This document shows, one piece after another, positions 21,001 to 36,000 of a DNA stretch of 64,000 bases. The notes under the pieces were generated by a model, which saw only the letters and a list, made by a program, of their open reading frames with translations, made no database searches and was not told where the DNA came from. Made by a program: the position numbers and the translations under genes. How positions within the stretch are numbered: the first letter of the stretch is position 1; every line of letters starts with the position of its first letter. Source of the DNA: Saccopteryx bilineata (taxonomy: Eukaryota > Chordata > Mammalia > Chiroptera > Emballonuridae); the NCBI RefSeq assembly GCF_036850765.1, contig NC_089492.1, positions 202,088,276 through 202,152,275 on the forward strand, given 5' to 3'.

Positions 21001-24000
21001 AATACTAATGAAAAAAAAAAGCTTGAAAATCAGAATCTTTCAAGTCAAGTTGAGGAAGTGTCTCAAAAATTTTGTAACAAAATTGAAATCCATAATGAAA
21101 AAGAAAAATGTTTTATACAGAAACATGAAAACTTAAAGCTAGCCCTAGAACAAAAAGAATCCGAATTGCAAGAAGTGAAAGCAGAATTGATACTACTAAA
21201 GGTACTATTAAATTGAATTTAATTGAATTAAATAAATTCTTAGTTGTACACTCTAGAAAATGTATAAACATAAAAAAAATGTATAAACTTTTTTTTTTTT
21301 TCTGAAGCTGGAAAAGGGAGAGACAGACTCCCGCATGCGCCCGACCGGGATCCACCCGGCACGCCCACCAGGGGGCGATGCTCTGCCCCTCCGGGGCGTC
21401 GCTCTGCTGTGACCAGAGCCACTCTAGCGCCTGGGGCAGAGGCCAAGGAGCCATCCCCAGCGCCCAGGCCATCTTTGCTCCAATGGAGCCTCGCTGTGGG
21501 AGGGGAAGAGAGAGACAGAGAGGAAGGAGGGGGGAGGGGTGGAGAAGCAGATGGGCGCTTCTCCTGTGTGCCCTGGCCGGGAATCGAACCCAGGTGCCCC
21601 ACACACCAGGCCGACGCTCTACCACTGAGCCAACCGGCCAGGACCTGTAAACGTTTTTAAAGTTTGAAGTCAAATAAATTTTTAGCATTTAAGCTCAAAT
21701 AGGAGATTTCTGAAAAATTCATTAAACATTCTCATGTATATCCTGGTATCACATTGATGACTTTATGGTTTTAGATCTTTTTGAATTATGATCTTGCATA
21801 AGATTAAATGATTAAGGGATTAAATGTTCTGGTCTCTATAGTATAATTTAGTCAACAGCAAAACTGCAACTAAACATAAATATGAATTTCATTCTTGTAT
21901 GATGTACATACTACCTTTTTTTTTTTTAAAGAAAATTCATTTTATTATAATTCCTTATGAAGTTAAAAACAGAGGCAGACCCTTCTCAATAAAGACCCTT
22001 TGCAAAAAACAACAAAGGGTCACTCTATTAAGAATCAAATCATCTAAAAACATCAAAAATTTAAGATTAACGCGATCCTCAGACAGCAGTCCAGCTTCTA
22101 ACACACAATCCTCCTACAGTCACAGCCACAGGGATGTTATCAGCTTCTGAATTCTCAGTGGCAGAAAGACATGCCATGTGACGTTTTTAAGTAGCAAAAC
22201 CGATCATTGCCCTTTCTGGCTGATGGTCTTTCCAATGTATAAATTTGCCATTCCTGATATTTTCTGGGGCCACCTTGTTTGTTTGTATCATTTTTTATGC
22301 TCATTCCTACAGGAACTGGGTGGCAGGGGAGAGCACAGGCCACCAGTATTGAAGCTTCCACAGGGGAGAACTCGGACCGAAAGATGGTTTCAGATACAAA
22401 AAGGAGACGTTCTCCTAGTAGCACCTGAATCTTAATGTTACAATCAGCGGGATGGTAGCGAAACTCATAAAATCCTTGATACACCGAGGTTGCAGGACAC
22501 TGACCCCCGAGAAACACTTCATTAGGAACATAGGAAGATCACTACCAAGTGCAGTTGGCTTGACTCTGGCCAGGAACAGAGAGGGGCTGCATTGTACGTA
22601 CACTGGTTGTTCTCCAGAACAAGTCCAAATCCGAGAAAAAAGGAGGCGCAGCCCTCCGAACGCCAGAGGAACCCTCATCTGGCCAGAGCCCAATGCAACA
22701 ACATTCCCATACTACCTTTCTTAAAGAGCACTATTGAACAAAATATTAGGCTATAGTGGTATTTAACTTGAGCCAAAATTTTAGATTTTTCCCACCAAAA
22801 TTTGTGTCTGTATGATAAACTAATCATTTACTGTTTTCCTTATTATTTATTATGTTCACAATAATTAAGGGATATTTCAAAATGAATATGAAGTGATAAA
22901 GAAGCATTTGATTTTTTTTATTAAACAAGAACATCAGAAAAGCAAACGACAAGTCAAAGTTCAATTATGCAAATGAGATGCAAAACCAACTTTTATTTAA
23001 TTGGTGAAAATGCACTCTACAAAAGGCTGAAAGTAGTGGAGTTATCTGCACATTCCCTGATCCCCTAATTTTTGTGAGCTGTATATTTAATACATGTCAG
23101 GTTGTTCATACTGACTTTGGATATTACTGTTTGTTTGCAGTAAATGCTGTATGCATGAGACCAATATTACCTGGTCTCTCAAGGAAAGAAAAGACTATTC
23201 ACCAAATTACTATTTTTATGAATTCTTTGATAATGACTTTCTCTTGTTTAACATGTTGGGCAGTTCATTATCGGGAATGATATGATTCTGTTTTTTGTTT
23301 TTGTTTTTCCTATAAAACATAGGATTCCTTAGAGAAATCACCTGTAGAAAGCGATCAATCTCCTTCGGTAAAAGAGTTGGAAGAAAAAATAGGTAAGTTC
23401 AATTTTGCATATGTTATCATAATTATAAAGATTCTCCTTAGTGTTAGAATAGATTGGGAATGCCTGACCACAAAGTGGTGCAGGGGATAGAGTATCAACC
23501 TGGGATGCTGAAGACCCAAGTTCAAGACCCCAAGGTTGCTGGCTTGAGCATAGGCTCACCAGTTTGAGTGTAGGCGTTGCTGGCTTGAGCCTGGGATCAT
23601 AGACCTGACCCCATGGCCAATGGCTTAGCAAGGGGTCACTGACTCAGCTGGAGCCCCCCAGTCAAGGCACATACGAGAAAGTAATCATTATACACTATGG
23701 GTTGATGCTTCTCATCTCTCTCCCTTACTGTCTCTAGCTGTCTCTCTCGCATATGCATGCTAAAAAAAAATTAAAAATATAGATTGGGAAATATAGTAGC
23801 CAATTAATAAGTTTTTCTTTTTTGATGATTAGTGACATTGAGCATCTTTTCATATGTATATAGGCCATCTGTATATTTTCTTTGGAGAAGTGTTTATTTA
23901 GATACTTTGCCCATTTTTTTTTTCAGAGACAGAGAGTCAGAGAGAGAGATAGACAGGGACAGACAGACAGGAACGGAGAGATGAGAAGCATCAATCATTA

Positions 24001-27000
24001 GTTTTTCATTGCCCGTTGCAACACCTTAGTTGTTCATTGATTGCTTTCTCATATGTGCCTTGACCGCGGGCCTTCAGCAGACCGAGTGACCCCTTGCTCG
24101 AGCCAGTGACCTTGGGTCCAAGCTGGTGAGCTTTTGTTCAAACCAGATGAGCCCGCACTCAAGCTGGCGACCTCAGGGTTTCGAACCTGAGTCCTCTGCA
24201 TCCCAGTCTGACACTCTATTCACTGCACCACCGCCTGGTCAGGCTAATAAGTTTTTAAATCAAAATAAGAAGCTGTCTCTTCTTTTTTTTTCATTTTTTC
24301 GAAGCTGGAAACGGGGAGTCAGTCAGACAGACTCCCGCATGCGCCTGACCGGGATCCACCTGGCATGCCCACCAGGGGGCGATGTTCTGCCCCTCTGGAG
24401 CGTCGCTCTGTTGCATCCAGAGCCATTCTAGCGCCTGAGGCAGAGGCCACAGAGCCATCCCCAGCGTCCGGGCCATCTTTGCTCCAATGGAGCCTCGGCT
24501 GCGGAAAGGGAAGAGAGAGACAGAGAGGAAGGAGAGGGGGATGGAGAAGCAAATGGGCGCTTTTCCTATGTGCTCTGGCCAGGAATTGAACCCGGGACTC
24601 CTGCACGCCAGGCCAATGCTCTACTGCTGAGCCAACCGGCCAAGGCCAAGAAGCTGTCTCTTCTTAATGTCCTCATTTTAGCCCCTCTCATTTGTTTGCT
24701 TTCTTTTTCAAAACTGTCACTTTCTGTTTAACACAAGCAAAAGATTAATATAATTTTATTTATAAATGGATCCATGATTGTTTTGGATCTTAAAATTTAT
24801 TTATCAAACTATTTGCCCTGTTACTTAGGCACTAGTGATAGAAAGGTGATTAAGGTGTAACCATGTCTTCAAAGAGCTCACTGCCAGAAAGTGCTGTTAT
24901 TAGAGTAGTTTGATGTGTGTGCAAGGTACAGTGCTGGCAGTACAAAAAGTAACAGTTTGTTTTATTAATTAAGTAAATAATTTATTTATTTTTAGAGAGA
25001 GCCAGAGAGAGTAATAGAGACAGAGACAGACAGCCAGGAAGGGAGAGAGATGAGAAGCATCAACTCATAGTTGTGTCACTTTGGTTGTTCCTTGATTGCT
25101 TCTCATACGTGTCTTGACTGGAGGACTCCAGCCAAGCCAGCAATGCCTTGCTTAAGCCAGCAACCTTGGGCTTCAAGCCATTGACCTTTGGGCTCAAGCC
25201 AGCAATCACGGGGTCATGTCTGTGGTCCCATGCTCAATCTGGCTATCCCATGCTCAAGTTGATGAGCCTGTGCTCAAGCCGGATGAGCCTGCACTCAAGC
25301 AGGTGACCTTGGGGTTTTGAACCTGAGTCCTCAGCTTCCCAGGTCAATGCTCTGTCCACTGCGCCACTGCTAGTAAAGTATAACTACCTGTTTTAAGTTA
25401 AGAAAAATATCACAGAATAGGCTGTACTTTTCTTTTGTCTTAAAAAAAAAGAAAAATTCATCACAAGACTAAAGGTATTCTAGCACAAGGATATAGCAGG
25501 TGCTTATATATTAACATATGTAACATCAAGGAGCATACTAGGATGTTCCTGGAGGGGTATAGAAGCACCAATGTTACATGCAGAGGAGTTGGGATTTTAT
25601 CTTATTCATTTATTTCCCATAATAACATTATAGGGTAGCTCTTTTAAAGACAAAGGAACAAATATTTAGTGTCAAATAATATGCCCATAATTCCTCATTT
25701 TAGTGCCTATTTAGATTGGCAGAGAGAAGGGTAGAAGATAGTTGAAAGAGTTTGGAGTGACTCTTAAGTTTTCTACAGTGGGTGATTGGGACAAGTTGGA
25801 TTTGGAAGATCATGATCTCAGTTTTAGATAAATTAAGTGTGAATACCAACTCAAGGTGAGATGTCAAATAGACTGCTAAATATGCAAATCTGGAATTGAG
25901 AGAGTTTGATCAAAGATAAACATTTTAAATTAATAGTTGGCATTAAAAGCCATAAAATAGAGCTCACCAAGGAAATAAGTGTAGAAAAGGATGAGGATCA
26001 GGACAGTTCTCCATCATTTAAAAATTAGAAATATAGACAGCAAAGGAGATTGAGAAGGATCAGACAGTGAAGACCCAGAACATAAAATATATTAGAAGCT
26101 AAGGCACATGAAGTGCACGTGAGGAAGTGTTTCAAGAGGGTAAAATGTTTAACCATGGTGAATGTTATGAAAGATAAATCACATTAGTACTAAGAACTGA
26201 CCCTTGGATTAAGTGACCTAGATGTCACTTGGTAATTTGGTGGTAACAGTTGCCATGGTATGCCAGAGCTATAGCCTGACTGAAGTGAGTTCAAGAAACA
26301 AATGGAATAAGAAATTTGAGAGCATGTATAATATAAACAACTCTCACAGGGAGTTTTGCTATAAAAGAAGAGATGAGACAGTATCCAGAGGGGAAATGGG
26401 GTTTGCATTGTTGTGTGTATGTGATGTTTCACCTGTCCTATTGTGACCTCTCAATGACCCTTTTTGGTGGCAGCTTCCACTATTTATTTATTTATTTTTT
26501 TAATTTTTTAATTTTTTTATTGATTTTATTTATTTTTAAAATTATTTTTATTTATTAATTTTAGAGAAGAGAGACAAAGAGAGAGAAAGAGGGAGAGAGA
26601 GAGAGAGAGAGAAGGGGGAGGAGCAGGAAGCATCAACTCCCATATGTGCCTTGACCAGGCAAGCCCAGGGTTTTGAACCGGTGACCTCAGCATTTCCAGG
26701 TCAACACTTTATCCACTGCGCCACCACAGATCAGGCTCCACTATTTATTTTTTACTTTAATCTCTTGCAACTATTTTTCTTGTTGCATGTTTTTTTGTGT
26801 GGTTTTTTTTTACAGAGAAAGAGAGAGAATCAGAGAGGGATAGATAGAGACAGACAGACAGGAACGGAGAGAGATGAGAAGCATCAATCATTGTGTCACA
26901 TTTTTCATTGTGACACCTTAGTTGTTCATTGATTGCTTTCTCATATGTGCCTTGACCACGGGCCTTCAGCAGACCGAGTAACCCCTTGCTTGAGCCAGCG

Positions 27001-30000
27001 ACCTTGGGTCCAAGCTGGTAAATTGTTTTTTTCTTTTTCTCAAGCCAGAGGAGCTCGTGCTCAAGCTGGCAATATCGGGGGTTTCAATCCTGGTTCCTCC
27101 GCATCCCAGTCCGACGCTCTATCCACTGCATCACTGCCTGGTCAGGCCTTGTTGCATGTTTATAAATTGGAAATAATCTTACAGAGAAGGAGATCTGCTG
27201 CACAAGAAAGGGGGGAATTGCTACACTAGTGCCTGCATAGGTGAGAAGATAGAGGTTGCAAGAGATTTTAAACAGCTGGCCTTTGCTGCATACACATAGA
27301 TGGTACATATGTAGTGGCCAGAAAAAGTGTAGAGGAGGACAGGTGTAACTAGGTTAATGAGCAGGGACAGAACTTCAAATTGTGTAATTAAATGTAATCA
27401 ATGATATACCATCAAGAAGTAAGATAGGGAACAGTAGAGTTTAAATAGGGGAGATGGCTAAAGAGGTTAAGTGGAGAGGTAAAGATTGAATACATTGAAC
27501 ACATTCCAAGTGTAATTGTAAAAATAAGACCCACCAACCAAGAGGAGTGTGCCTAGGGAGTATAAATATCTAACTTCACCTGGTATCTCTTCTACTTGAT
27601 CCTTGTTTGCAAATTACCACCTGAAATCCTGCATACTGTGTTTCCAGGAAATCTTCTAAGGTTAAAGATGTCCTAACATCTTCTCCAATTCCTAGAAACT
27701 TATGCAAATGCTAAAAAAAAAGGCTGTTTTGGGAGATTGAAGAAAATGGAAAATTTTTTACATTGTTTACCTCATTTAGATAATGAATAATTAAGCTTTC
27801 ACTTAAAATAATAGGTATTTATATTTTTGGTACTTCTTACTTTTAATTTCAAATTGCAGATTTTTTGTTCCAGATTAAAGATCGATTTATAGGGCTAATA
27901 AATGATTTGAATATTTTTCTTTCTGAGTTTATATATAATCCATTCATTTTTATTTTAGAATATCTCGAAAAAGAATCCAAAGAGAAAGAGGAGAAAATAA
28001 ATAAAATAAAGCTAGTTGCTGTGAAAGCAAAGAAAGAACTAGATTCTAGCAGAAGAGAGGTAAGGCACCTTATAAATGAAAGATTCAAGAACTTTGCATT
28101 TTAGAAAATCTAGCTTTTCTATCCATAAAAAATTCTCTATTGTATATTTAAAATAGGCCCAGACTCTAAGGGAAGAACTCAAATCTGTACAGTCAGAAAA
28201 GGATCGGCTGTCTGCTTCCATGAGAGATCTCCTTCAAGGAGCAGAGAGCTATAAGGTAAAAAGTAACTTTAATAAGTTAGATTTGTAACCTCTAAGTTAA
28301 GAAATGTACTACATACATGACGCTCTTGTTTTTAGTAAATCGTTTTTACTATGTTTCTATGTAATGTGGTATCATCCTAGTGTTGAGATTTTAAGTAGCT
28401 TTTATTTATGTATTTATTTTTTGGTATTTTTCTGAAGCTGGAAACGGGGAGAGACAGTCAGACAGACTCCCGCATGTGCCCTACCAGGATCCACCCGGCA
28501 CGCCCACCAGGGGGCGATGCTCTGCCCACCAGGGGGCGATGCTCTGCCCCTGTGGGGCGTGTCTCTGTCAACCGGAGCCACTCCAGCGCCTGGGGCAGAG
28601 GCCAAGGAGCCATACCCCACGCCCTGGCCATCTTGGGCCATCTTTGCTCCAGTGGAGCCTCGGCTGCTGGAGGGGAAGAGAGAGACAGAGAGGAAGGAGA
28701 GGGGGAGGGGTGGAGAAGCAGATGGGTGCTTCTCCTGTGTGCCTTTTTAAACAGTGCGTTAGATTTTAAACTAAAATTCTGTTTTCGGATTTCATGGTAA
28801 AATCAATAACAAAAAAAGGTGGCTATTGTTACTGTTATCTTTTAATATTGTTCTGACCACAAGTATACCTGAATCTTAAAAAATAGATCTGACAGGAAAA
28901 TTAAACCATTATTACTTAGAGGTAATATGCTTGTCTACCTAAATAATGTAGAATCTGTTATAAAAAATATAAGACTTTAAATGAGAGTCGAACAAAACTA
29001 CTGAGATATATAAAATGCAAGATAAATACCATTATAGTTCCTTATGTATTCATTCAGCAAACATTTTTACAGCTGGGCTGAGTACTGAGTACTGGGTAGA
29101 TGGTTGTCAACCAAATAGTCTAAGTTACTGCCTTCTTTTAATTTATTTTATTTTTAATTTATTTATTTTTATTGATTTTAATTTGTATTTACATAGATTT
29201 AAATATCCCACCAAATACATCCCTTCACCCCCCTATTCCCTTCAACATCCCCCTTGCCGCCCTCCCCCAACACCCTCCCCCTTCCCTCTAAGATTTGCTT
29301 TCCTGCTCTCTATAACGCTATGTTATGTGTATATAATTTCACCAATCTCGTTACCTTCTCTTGATCCTATCCTTTTATCGCCTTTCCCTCTGTCCACTTT
29401 CCTTCTAGTCCCTTTGATCCCGCCTCTGACTCTATTCCATTCCTCAGTTCACATTATTCATTGGATTCCTTAAATGAGTGAGGTCATATGATATTTTTCT
29501 TTCTCTGCCTGGCTTATTTTATTTAACGTAATAGTTAATAGTTTCCAGGTCCATCCATGTTGCTGCAAAAGGTAAGATTTCCTTCTTTTTCACAGCTACG
29601 TAGTATTCCATTGTGTACCACTGCTTCCCCGCCCCCCATGTATAGGGAATCATGTCACAGGAAGGTCACAGTGTTCGGCCACCTGTGAGTAGTAAACTCA
29701 AGTTCCTGTTGGATGTGTTGTAAACAGAGGAGCCATGCTTCAGGTTCCCTGCTCTGATCACATCCCCTGTACCACGGCTTTTTATTTTTTATTTTTATTT
29801 TTTTAATTCTTTTTGTATTTTTCCGAAGCTGGAAACGGGGAGGCAGTCAGACAGACTCCCGCATGCGCCCGACCGGGATCCACTCAGCATGCCCACCAGG
29901 AGGCGATGCTCTGCCCATCTGGGGCGCTGCTCTGTTCAACCAGAGCCATTCTAGCGCCTGAGGCAGAGGCCACAGAGCCATCCTCAGCGCCCGGGCCAAC

Positions 30001-33000
30001 TTTGCTCCAATGGAGCCCTGGCTGTGGGAGGGGAAGAGAGAGACAGAGAGGAAGGAGAGGGTGGAGGGGTGGAGAAGCAGATGGGCGCTTCTCCTGTGTG
30101 CCCTGGCCGGGAATCAAACCTGGGACTCCTGCACGCCAAGCCGATGCTCCACCACTGAGCCAACCAGCTAGGACCTGTACCACGGCTTTTTAGTCCGCCC
30201 GTCTACTTACGGACACTTGGGCTGTTTCCAGATCTTGGCTATTGTTAACAATGCTGCCATAAACACGGGGGTGCCTTTCTTCTTTTGAATCAATGATGTG
30301 GTGTTCATGGGATATATTTTTAAAAGTGGGATGACTGGGTCAAAAGGCAGTCCGATTTTTAATTTTTTTGAGGAATCTTCATACTGTTTTCCATAGTGTC
30401 TGCACCAGTCTGCATTCCCACCAGCAGTGCAGGAGGGTTCCCTTTTCTCCACATACTCGCCAGCACTTATTATGTGTTGTTTTGTTAATGAGTGCCATTG
30501 TTACTGGTATGAGGTGGTATCTCATTGTGGTTTTAATTTGATTAGTGATATTGAAACATTTGTCAAATGATTAGTGATATTGAAACATTTTTTCATATCC
30601 TTATTGGTCATCTGTATGCCCTGTTTGCAGAAGTGTCTATTCATTTCTTTTACCAATTTTTTGATTGGATTGTTTGTCTTCCTGGTGTTTTTTTTTTTTT
30701 TTTAATTTTTTTCTTTTACAGAGACAGAGAGAGTCAGGGAGAGAGATAGGGACAGACAGACAGGAACGGAGAGATGAGAAGCATCAATCATCAGTTTTTT
30801 GTTGCGCATTGCAACACCTTAGTTGTTCATTGATTGCCTTCTCATATGTGCCTCGACCATGGGCCTTCAGCAGACCGAGTAACCCCTTGATCAAGCCAGC
30901 GATCTTGGGCTCAAGCTGGTGAGCTTTTTGCTCAAACTAGATGAGCCCGCGCTCAAGTTGGCGACCTCGTGGTCTTGAACCTAGGTCTCCCGCATCCCAG
31001 TCCAACGCTCTAACCACTGCGCCACTGCCTGGTCAGGCCCTGTTGTTGAGTTTTACAAGTTCTTTATGAATTTTGGTTAATCCTTTATCAGATGTATTGT
31101 CGAATATGTTCTTCCATTTTTATTTTGTTCATATTGTCTTTAGCTGTGCAAAAGCTTTTTAGTTTGATGTCCCATTTGTCCATCCTGTTTTTTATTTCAC
31201 TTGCCGTGGAGATAAATCAGCAAATATATTGCTGTAAGAGATGTTAGAGAGCTTATTGCCTATGTTTTCTTCTAAGATGATTATGGTTTCATGACTTACA
31301 TTTCAGTCTTTTATCCATTTTGAGTTTATTTTTGTGAATGGTGTAAGTTGGTGGTCTAGTTTTATTTTTTTGCAGGTAGCTGTCCAATTTTCCCAACACC
31401 ATTTGTTAAAGAGACTGTCTTTACTCCGTTGTATGCTCTTACCTCCTTTGTCAAATATCAGTTTTCCATAAAGGTGTGGTTCATTTCTGGGTTCTCTGTT
31501 CTGTTCCTTTGATGTATATGCCTGTTCCTGTTTTGAGTACAATGGCCTTGTAGTATAACTTGATATCAGGAAGTGTGATACCACCCCATTTATTCTTCTT
31601 TTTCATGATTTCTGAGGCTATTCGTGTTCTTTTCTGGTTCCATATTAATTTTTGGAATATGTGTTCTATACCTTTGAAGTATGTCATTGGTATTTTAATA
31701 GGTATTGCATTGAATTCATAGATTGCTTTGGGTAATATAGACATTTTAAGGATGTTTATTCTTCCTATCCATGAACACGGTATATGCTTCCACTTGTTTG
31801 TATCTTCCCTGATTTCTTTTATCAATGTTTTATAATTTCCCGAGTACAAGTCTTTAACCTCCTTTGTTAAATTTACTCCCAGGTACTTTATTTATTAATT
31901 TTATATCCTGCCACCTTGCTGAATTCATTTATCAGGTCCAGTAGTTTTTTTTTGTTTTTTAGAGACAGAGAGAGAGATAGGAACAGACAGACAGGAACAG
32001 AGGGAGATGAGAAGCATCAATCATCAGTTTTTTGTTGCGATACCTTAGTTGTTCATTGATTGCCTTCTCATATGTTCCCTGACCGCGGGCCTTCAGCAAA
32101 CTGAGCAACCCCCTGCTCGAGCCAGTAACCCTGTGTCCAATCTGGTGAGCTCTTGCTCAAACCATGTGAGCCCACGCTCAAGCTGGCGACCTCAGGATCT
32201 CAAACCTGGGTCCTCTGTATCCCAATCTGACGCTCTATCAACTGTGCCACTGTCCGGTCAGGCAAGTCCAGTAGATTTTTGACTGAGACTTTAGGGTTTT
32301 CTATATACAGTATCATATCATCTGCAAATAATGATAGTTTTACTACTTTTCCAATTTTTTTTATTTTTATTATTATTTTTATTTACTTATTTATTTATTT
32401 TTACAGAGGCAGAGATAGACAGGGACAGACAGACAGGAACGGAGAGAGATGAGAAGCATCAATCATCAGTTTCTCGTTGCGACTTCTTAGTTGTTCATTG
32501 ATTGCTTTCTCACATGTGCCTTGACCGTGGGCTTTCAGCAGACCGAGTAACCCCGTGCTGGGGCCAGCGACCTTGGGTCCAAGCTGGTGAGCTGTTTGCT
32601 CAAGCCAGACGAGCCTGCGCTCAAGCTGGCGACCTCGGGGTCTCGAACCTGGGTCCTTTCGCATCCCAGTCCGACGCTCTATCCACTGCGTCACCACCTG
32701 GTCAGGCTTCTTTTCCAATTTGAATGCCTTTTATTTCTTCTTCCTGTCTCATTGCTGTGACTAGGACTTCCAGAACTATATTGAATAAGAGTGGTGAAAG
32801 GGGGCACCCCTGCCTTGTTCCTGATCTTCAGGGGATTGCTTTTAATATTTGCCCATTGAGTATGATGTTGTCTGTGGGTTTGTCATAGATGGCCTTTATC
32901 ATGTTGAGGTATGTTCCTGTATTCCCACTTTGCTGAGAGTTTTGATCATACATGGGTGCTGGATTTTATCAAATGCTTTTTCTGCATCTATTGATATTAT

Positions 33001-36000
33001 CATGTGGTTTTTCTCTTTCCTTTTGTTTATGTGATGAATCACATTGATTGATTTGCAAATATTGTACCAGAATAAATCCTACTTGATCATGATACATGAT
33101 TTTTTTCATTTATTGCTGGATCTGATTTGCTCATATTTTGTTGAGAATATTAGTATCTAGATTCATCAGGGATATTGGCCTATAGTTTTCTTTCTTTGTA
33201 TTGTCTTTGCCTGGCTTTGGAATCAGAATGATGCTGTCTTGTAAAAGGAGTTTGGAAGTCTTTACTCCTCTTAAATTTTTTGATGTAACTTGAGAAGGAT
33301 AGGAGTTAGTTCTTCCTTGAATAGTTGGTAGATTTTGCCTGCGAAGCTCTCTGGCCCAGGGCTTTTGTTTATTGGGAGTTTGTTGATAACTGTTTCGATC
33401 TTAGTTGTTGTAATTGTTCTGTTCAGGTTTTCTGATTTTTCCAGATTGATTTTTGAAAGATGATATGTTTTAAGGAATTTGTCCATTTCAACTAGGTTGT
33501 CTTAATTTTTTGGCGTATAGTTCTTCATAGTATTTTCTTACAATCCTTTGTATTTCTGCTCTGTCAGTTTTTACTTCTCCACTCTCATTCCTAATTTCAT
33601 TTATTTGAGTTTTCTCTTTTTTTTTTTTAAAGAAAAATTTTTTTCTTTTCTTTTTTTTTTTTTTTTGTATTATTCTGAAGTTGGAAATGGGGAGGCAGTC
33701 AGACTCCCGCATGCGCTCGACTGGGATCCACCAGCATGCCCACCAGGGGGCGATGCTCTTCCCATCTGGGGCGTTGCTCTGTTGCAACCAGAGCCATTCT
33801 AGCACCTGAGGCAGAGGCCACAGAGCCATTCTCAGCACCCAGGCCAACTTTGCTCCAATGGAGCCTTGGCTGTGGGAGGGGAAGAGAGAGACAGAAAGGG
33901 AGAGGGGGAGGGGTGGAGAAGCAGATGAGTGCTTCTCCTGTGTTCCCTGGCTTGGAATCAAACCTGGGACTCCTGGAGTCCTCTCTTTTAATTTCTTGGT
34001 GAGTCTGGTTAAAGGTTCATCAATCTTGTTTACCTTTTCAAAGAACCAGCTCTTTTTTTTTTTTTTTTTTTTTTTGTATTTTTCTGAAGCTGGAAACGGA
34101 GGCAGTCAGACAGACTCCCGCATGTGCCCGACCGGGATCCACCCAGCACGCCCACCAGGGGGCGATGCTCTGCTCCTCTGGGGGGGGGGGGCGTCGCTCT
34201 GTCGCGACCAGAGCCACTCTAGCGCCTGGGGCAGAGGCGAAGGAGCCATCCCCAGTGCCCGGGCCAACTTTTGCTCCTACGGAGCCTCGGCTGCTGGAGG
34301 GGAAGAGAGAGACAGAGAGGAAGGAGAGGGGGAGGGGTGGAGAAGCAGATGGGTGCCTCTCCTGTGTGCCCTGGCTGGGAATCGAACCTGGGACTTCCGC
34401 ACGCCAGGTCGGCGCTCTACCGCTGAGCCAACCGGCCAGGGCAAGAACCAGCTCTTGGTTTCATTGATCCTCTGTATTGTTTATTTAGCCTCTATGTCAT
34501 TTATTTCTACTCTGATCTTTATTATTTCCTTCCTTTTTCTTCTCTGGCTTTACTTTCTGTTCTTTTTCTAGTTCTTTTAGATTGAGCTTTTTCTTCTTAT
34601 GGTATGCCTGGATTGCTGTGAACTTACTCCGCAGGACTGCTTTGGCATATTTTGAGTTGTTGTATGTTCATTTTTTTTTTCTTTTTTTTTTACAGAGGCA
34701 GAGATAGACAGGGACAGACAGACAGGAACGGAGAGAGATGAGAAGCATCAATCATCAGTTTCTCGTTGCGCGTTGCGACTTCTTAGTTGTTCATTGATTG
34801 CTTTCTTACATGTGCCTTGACCACGGGCCTTCAGCAGACCGAGTAACCCCCTGCTGGAGCCAGGGACCTTGGGTCCAAGCTGGTGAGCTCTTTGCTCAAT
34901 CCAGATGAGCCCGCGCTCAAGCTGGCGACCTCGGGGTCTCGAACCTGGGTCCTTCCGCATCCCAGTCCGACGCTCTATCCACTGCGCCACCACCTGGTCA
35001 GGCTGTATGTTCATTTTTATTTGTTTCAAGGAAATTTTTTATTTCTTCCTTGATCTCATTGTTAACCCATTTGTTATTTAATAACATGATATTTAGTTTC
35101 CATGTTTTTGAATGTTTTTAAGTTTTTCTATTGTTATTGATTTCTAGTTTCATGCCACTGTGATCAGAGAGGACGCTTGATATGATTTCAGTCTTAAGTT
35201 TATTGAGACTCGTTTTGTGTCCTAACATGTGGTCTATTGTAGAGAATGTACCATGAGCACTTGAAAAGAATGAATATTCTGTTTTAGGGTGAAAGGTTTT
35301 GAAGATATCTATTAAATCTAGTTGATCTAGTGTGTACTTTAAGGTTGCTGTTTCTTTATTAATTTTATTTCTTGAGGATCTATCCACTGATGTTAGGGGG
35401 GTATTGAAATTCCTTATTATTATAGTATTGCTGTTGATCTCGCCTTTTATGTTCATCAAAATCTGCTTTATATATTTAGGTGCTCCTATGTTAGGCATAT
35501 GGATATATATATAATGGCTATATCTTCCTTTTGGATTTTTTTCTTTATCATTACGTAGTGACCTTCTTTATGTTTTATTATAGCCTTTGCTTTAAAGTCT
35601 GTTTTATCAGATGTAAGTATTGTTACCCCAGCTTTTTTTTTTTTTCCATTTGCATGAAATATATTTTTTTTGTATTTTTCTGAAGCTGGAAACGCAGAGG
35701 CAGTCAGACAGACTCCCGCATGTGCCCGACTGGGATCCACCTGGCATGCCCACCAGGGGGCGATGCTCTGCCCATCTGGGGTGTTGCTCTGTTGTGACCA
35801 GAGTTATTTTAGCGCCTGAGGCAGAGGCCATGGAGCCATCCTCAGTGCCCGTGCCAACTTTGCTCCAATGGAGCCTTGGCTGCGGGAGGGGAAGAGAGAG
35901 ACAGAGAGAAAGGAGAAGGGGAGGGGTGGAGAAGCAGATGGGCGCTTCTCCTGTGTGCCCTGGCTGGGAATTGAACCTGGGACTCCTGCATGCTAGGCTG

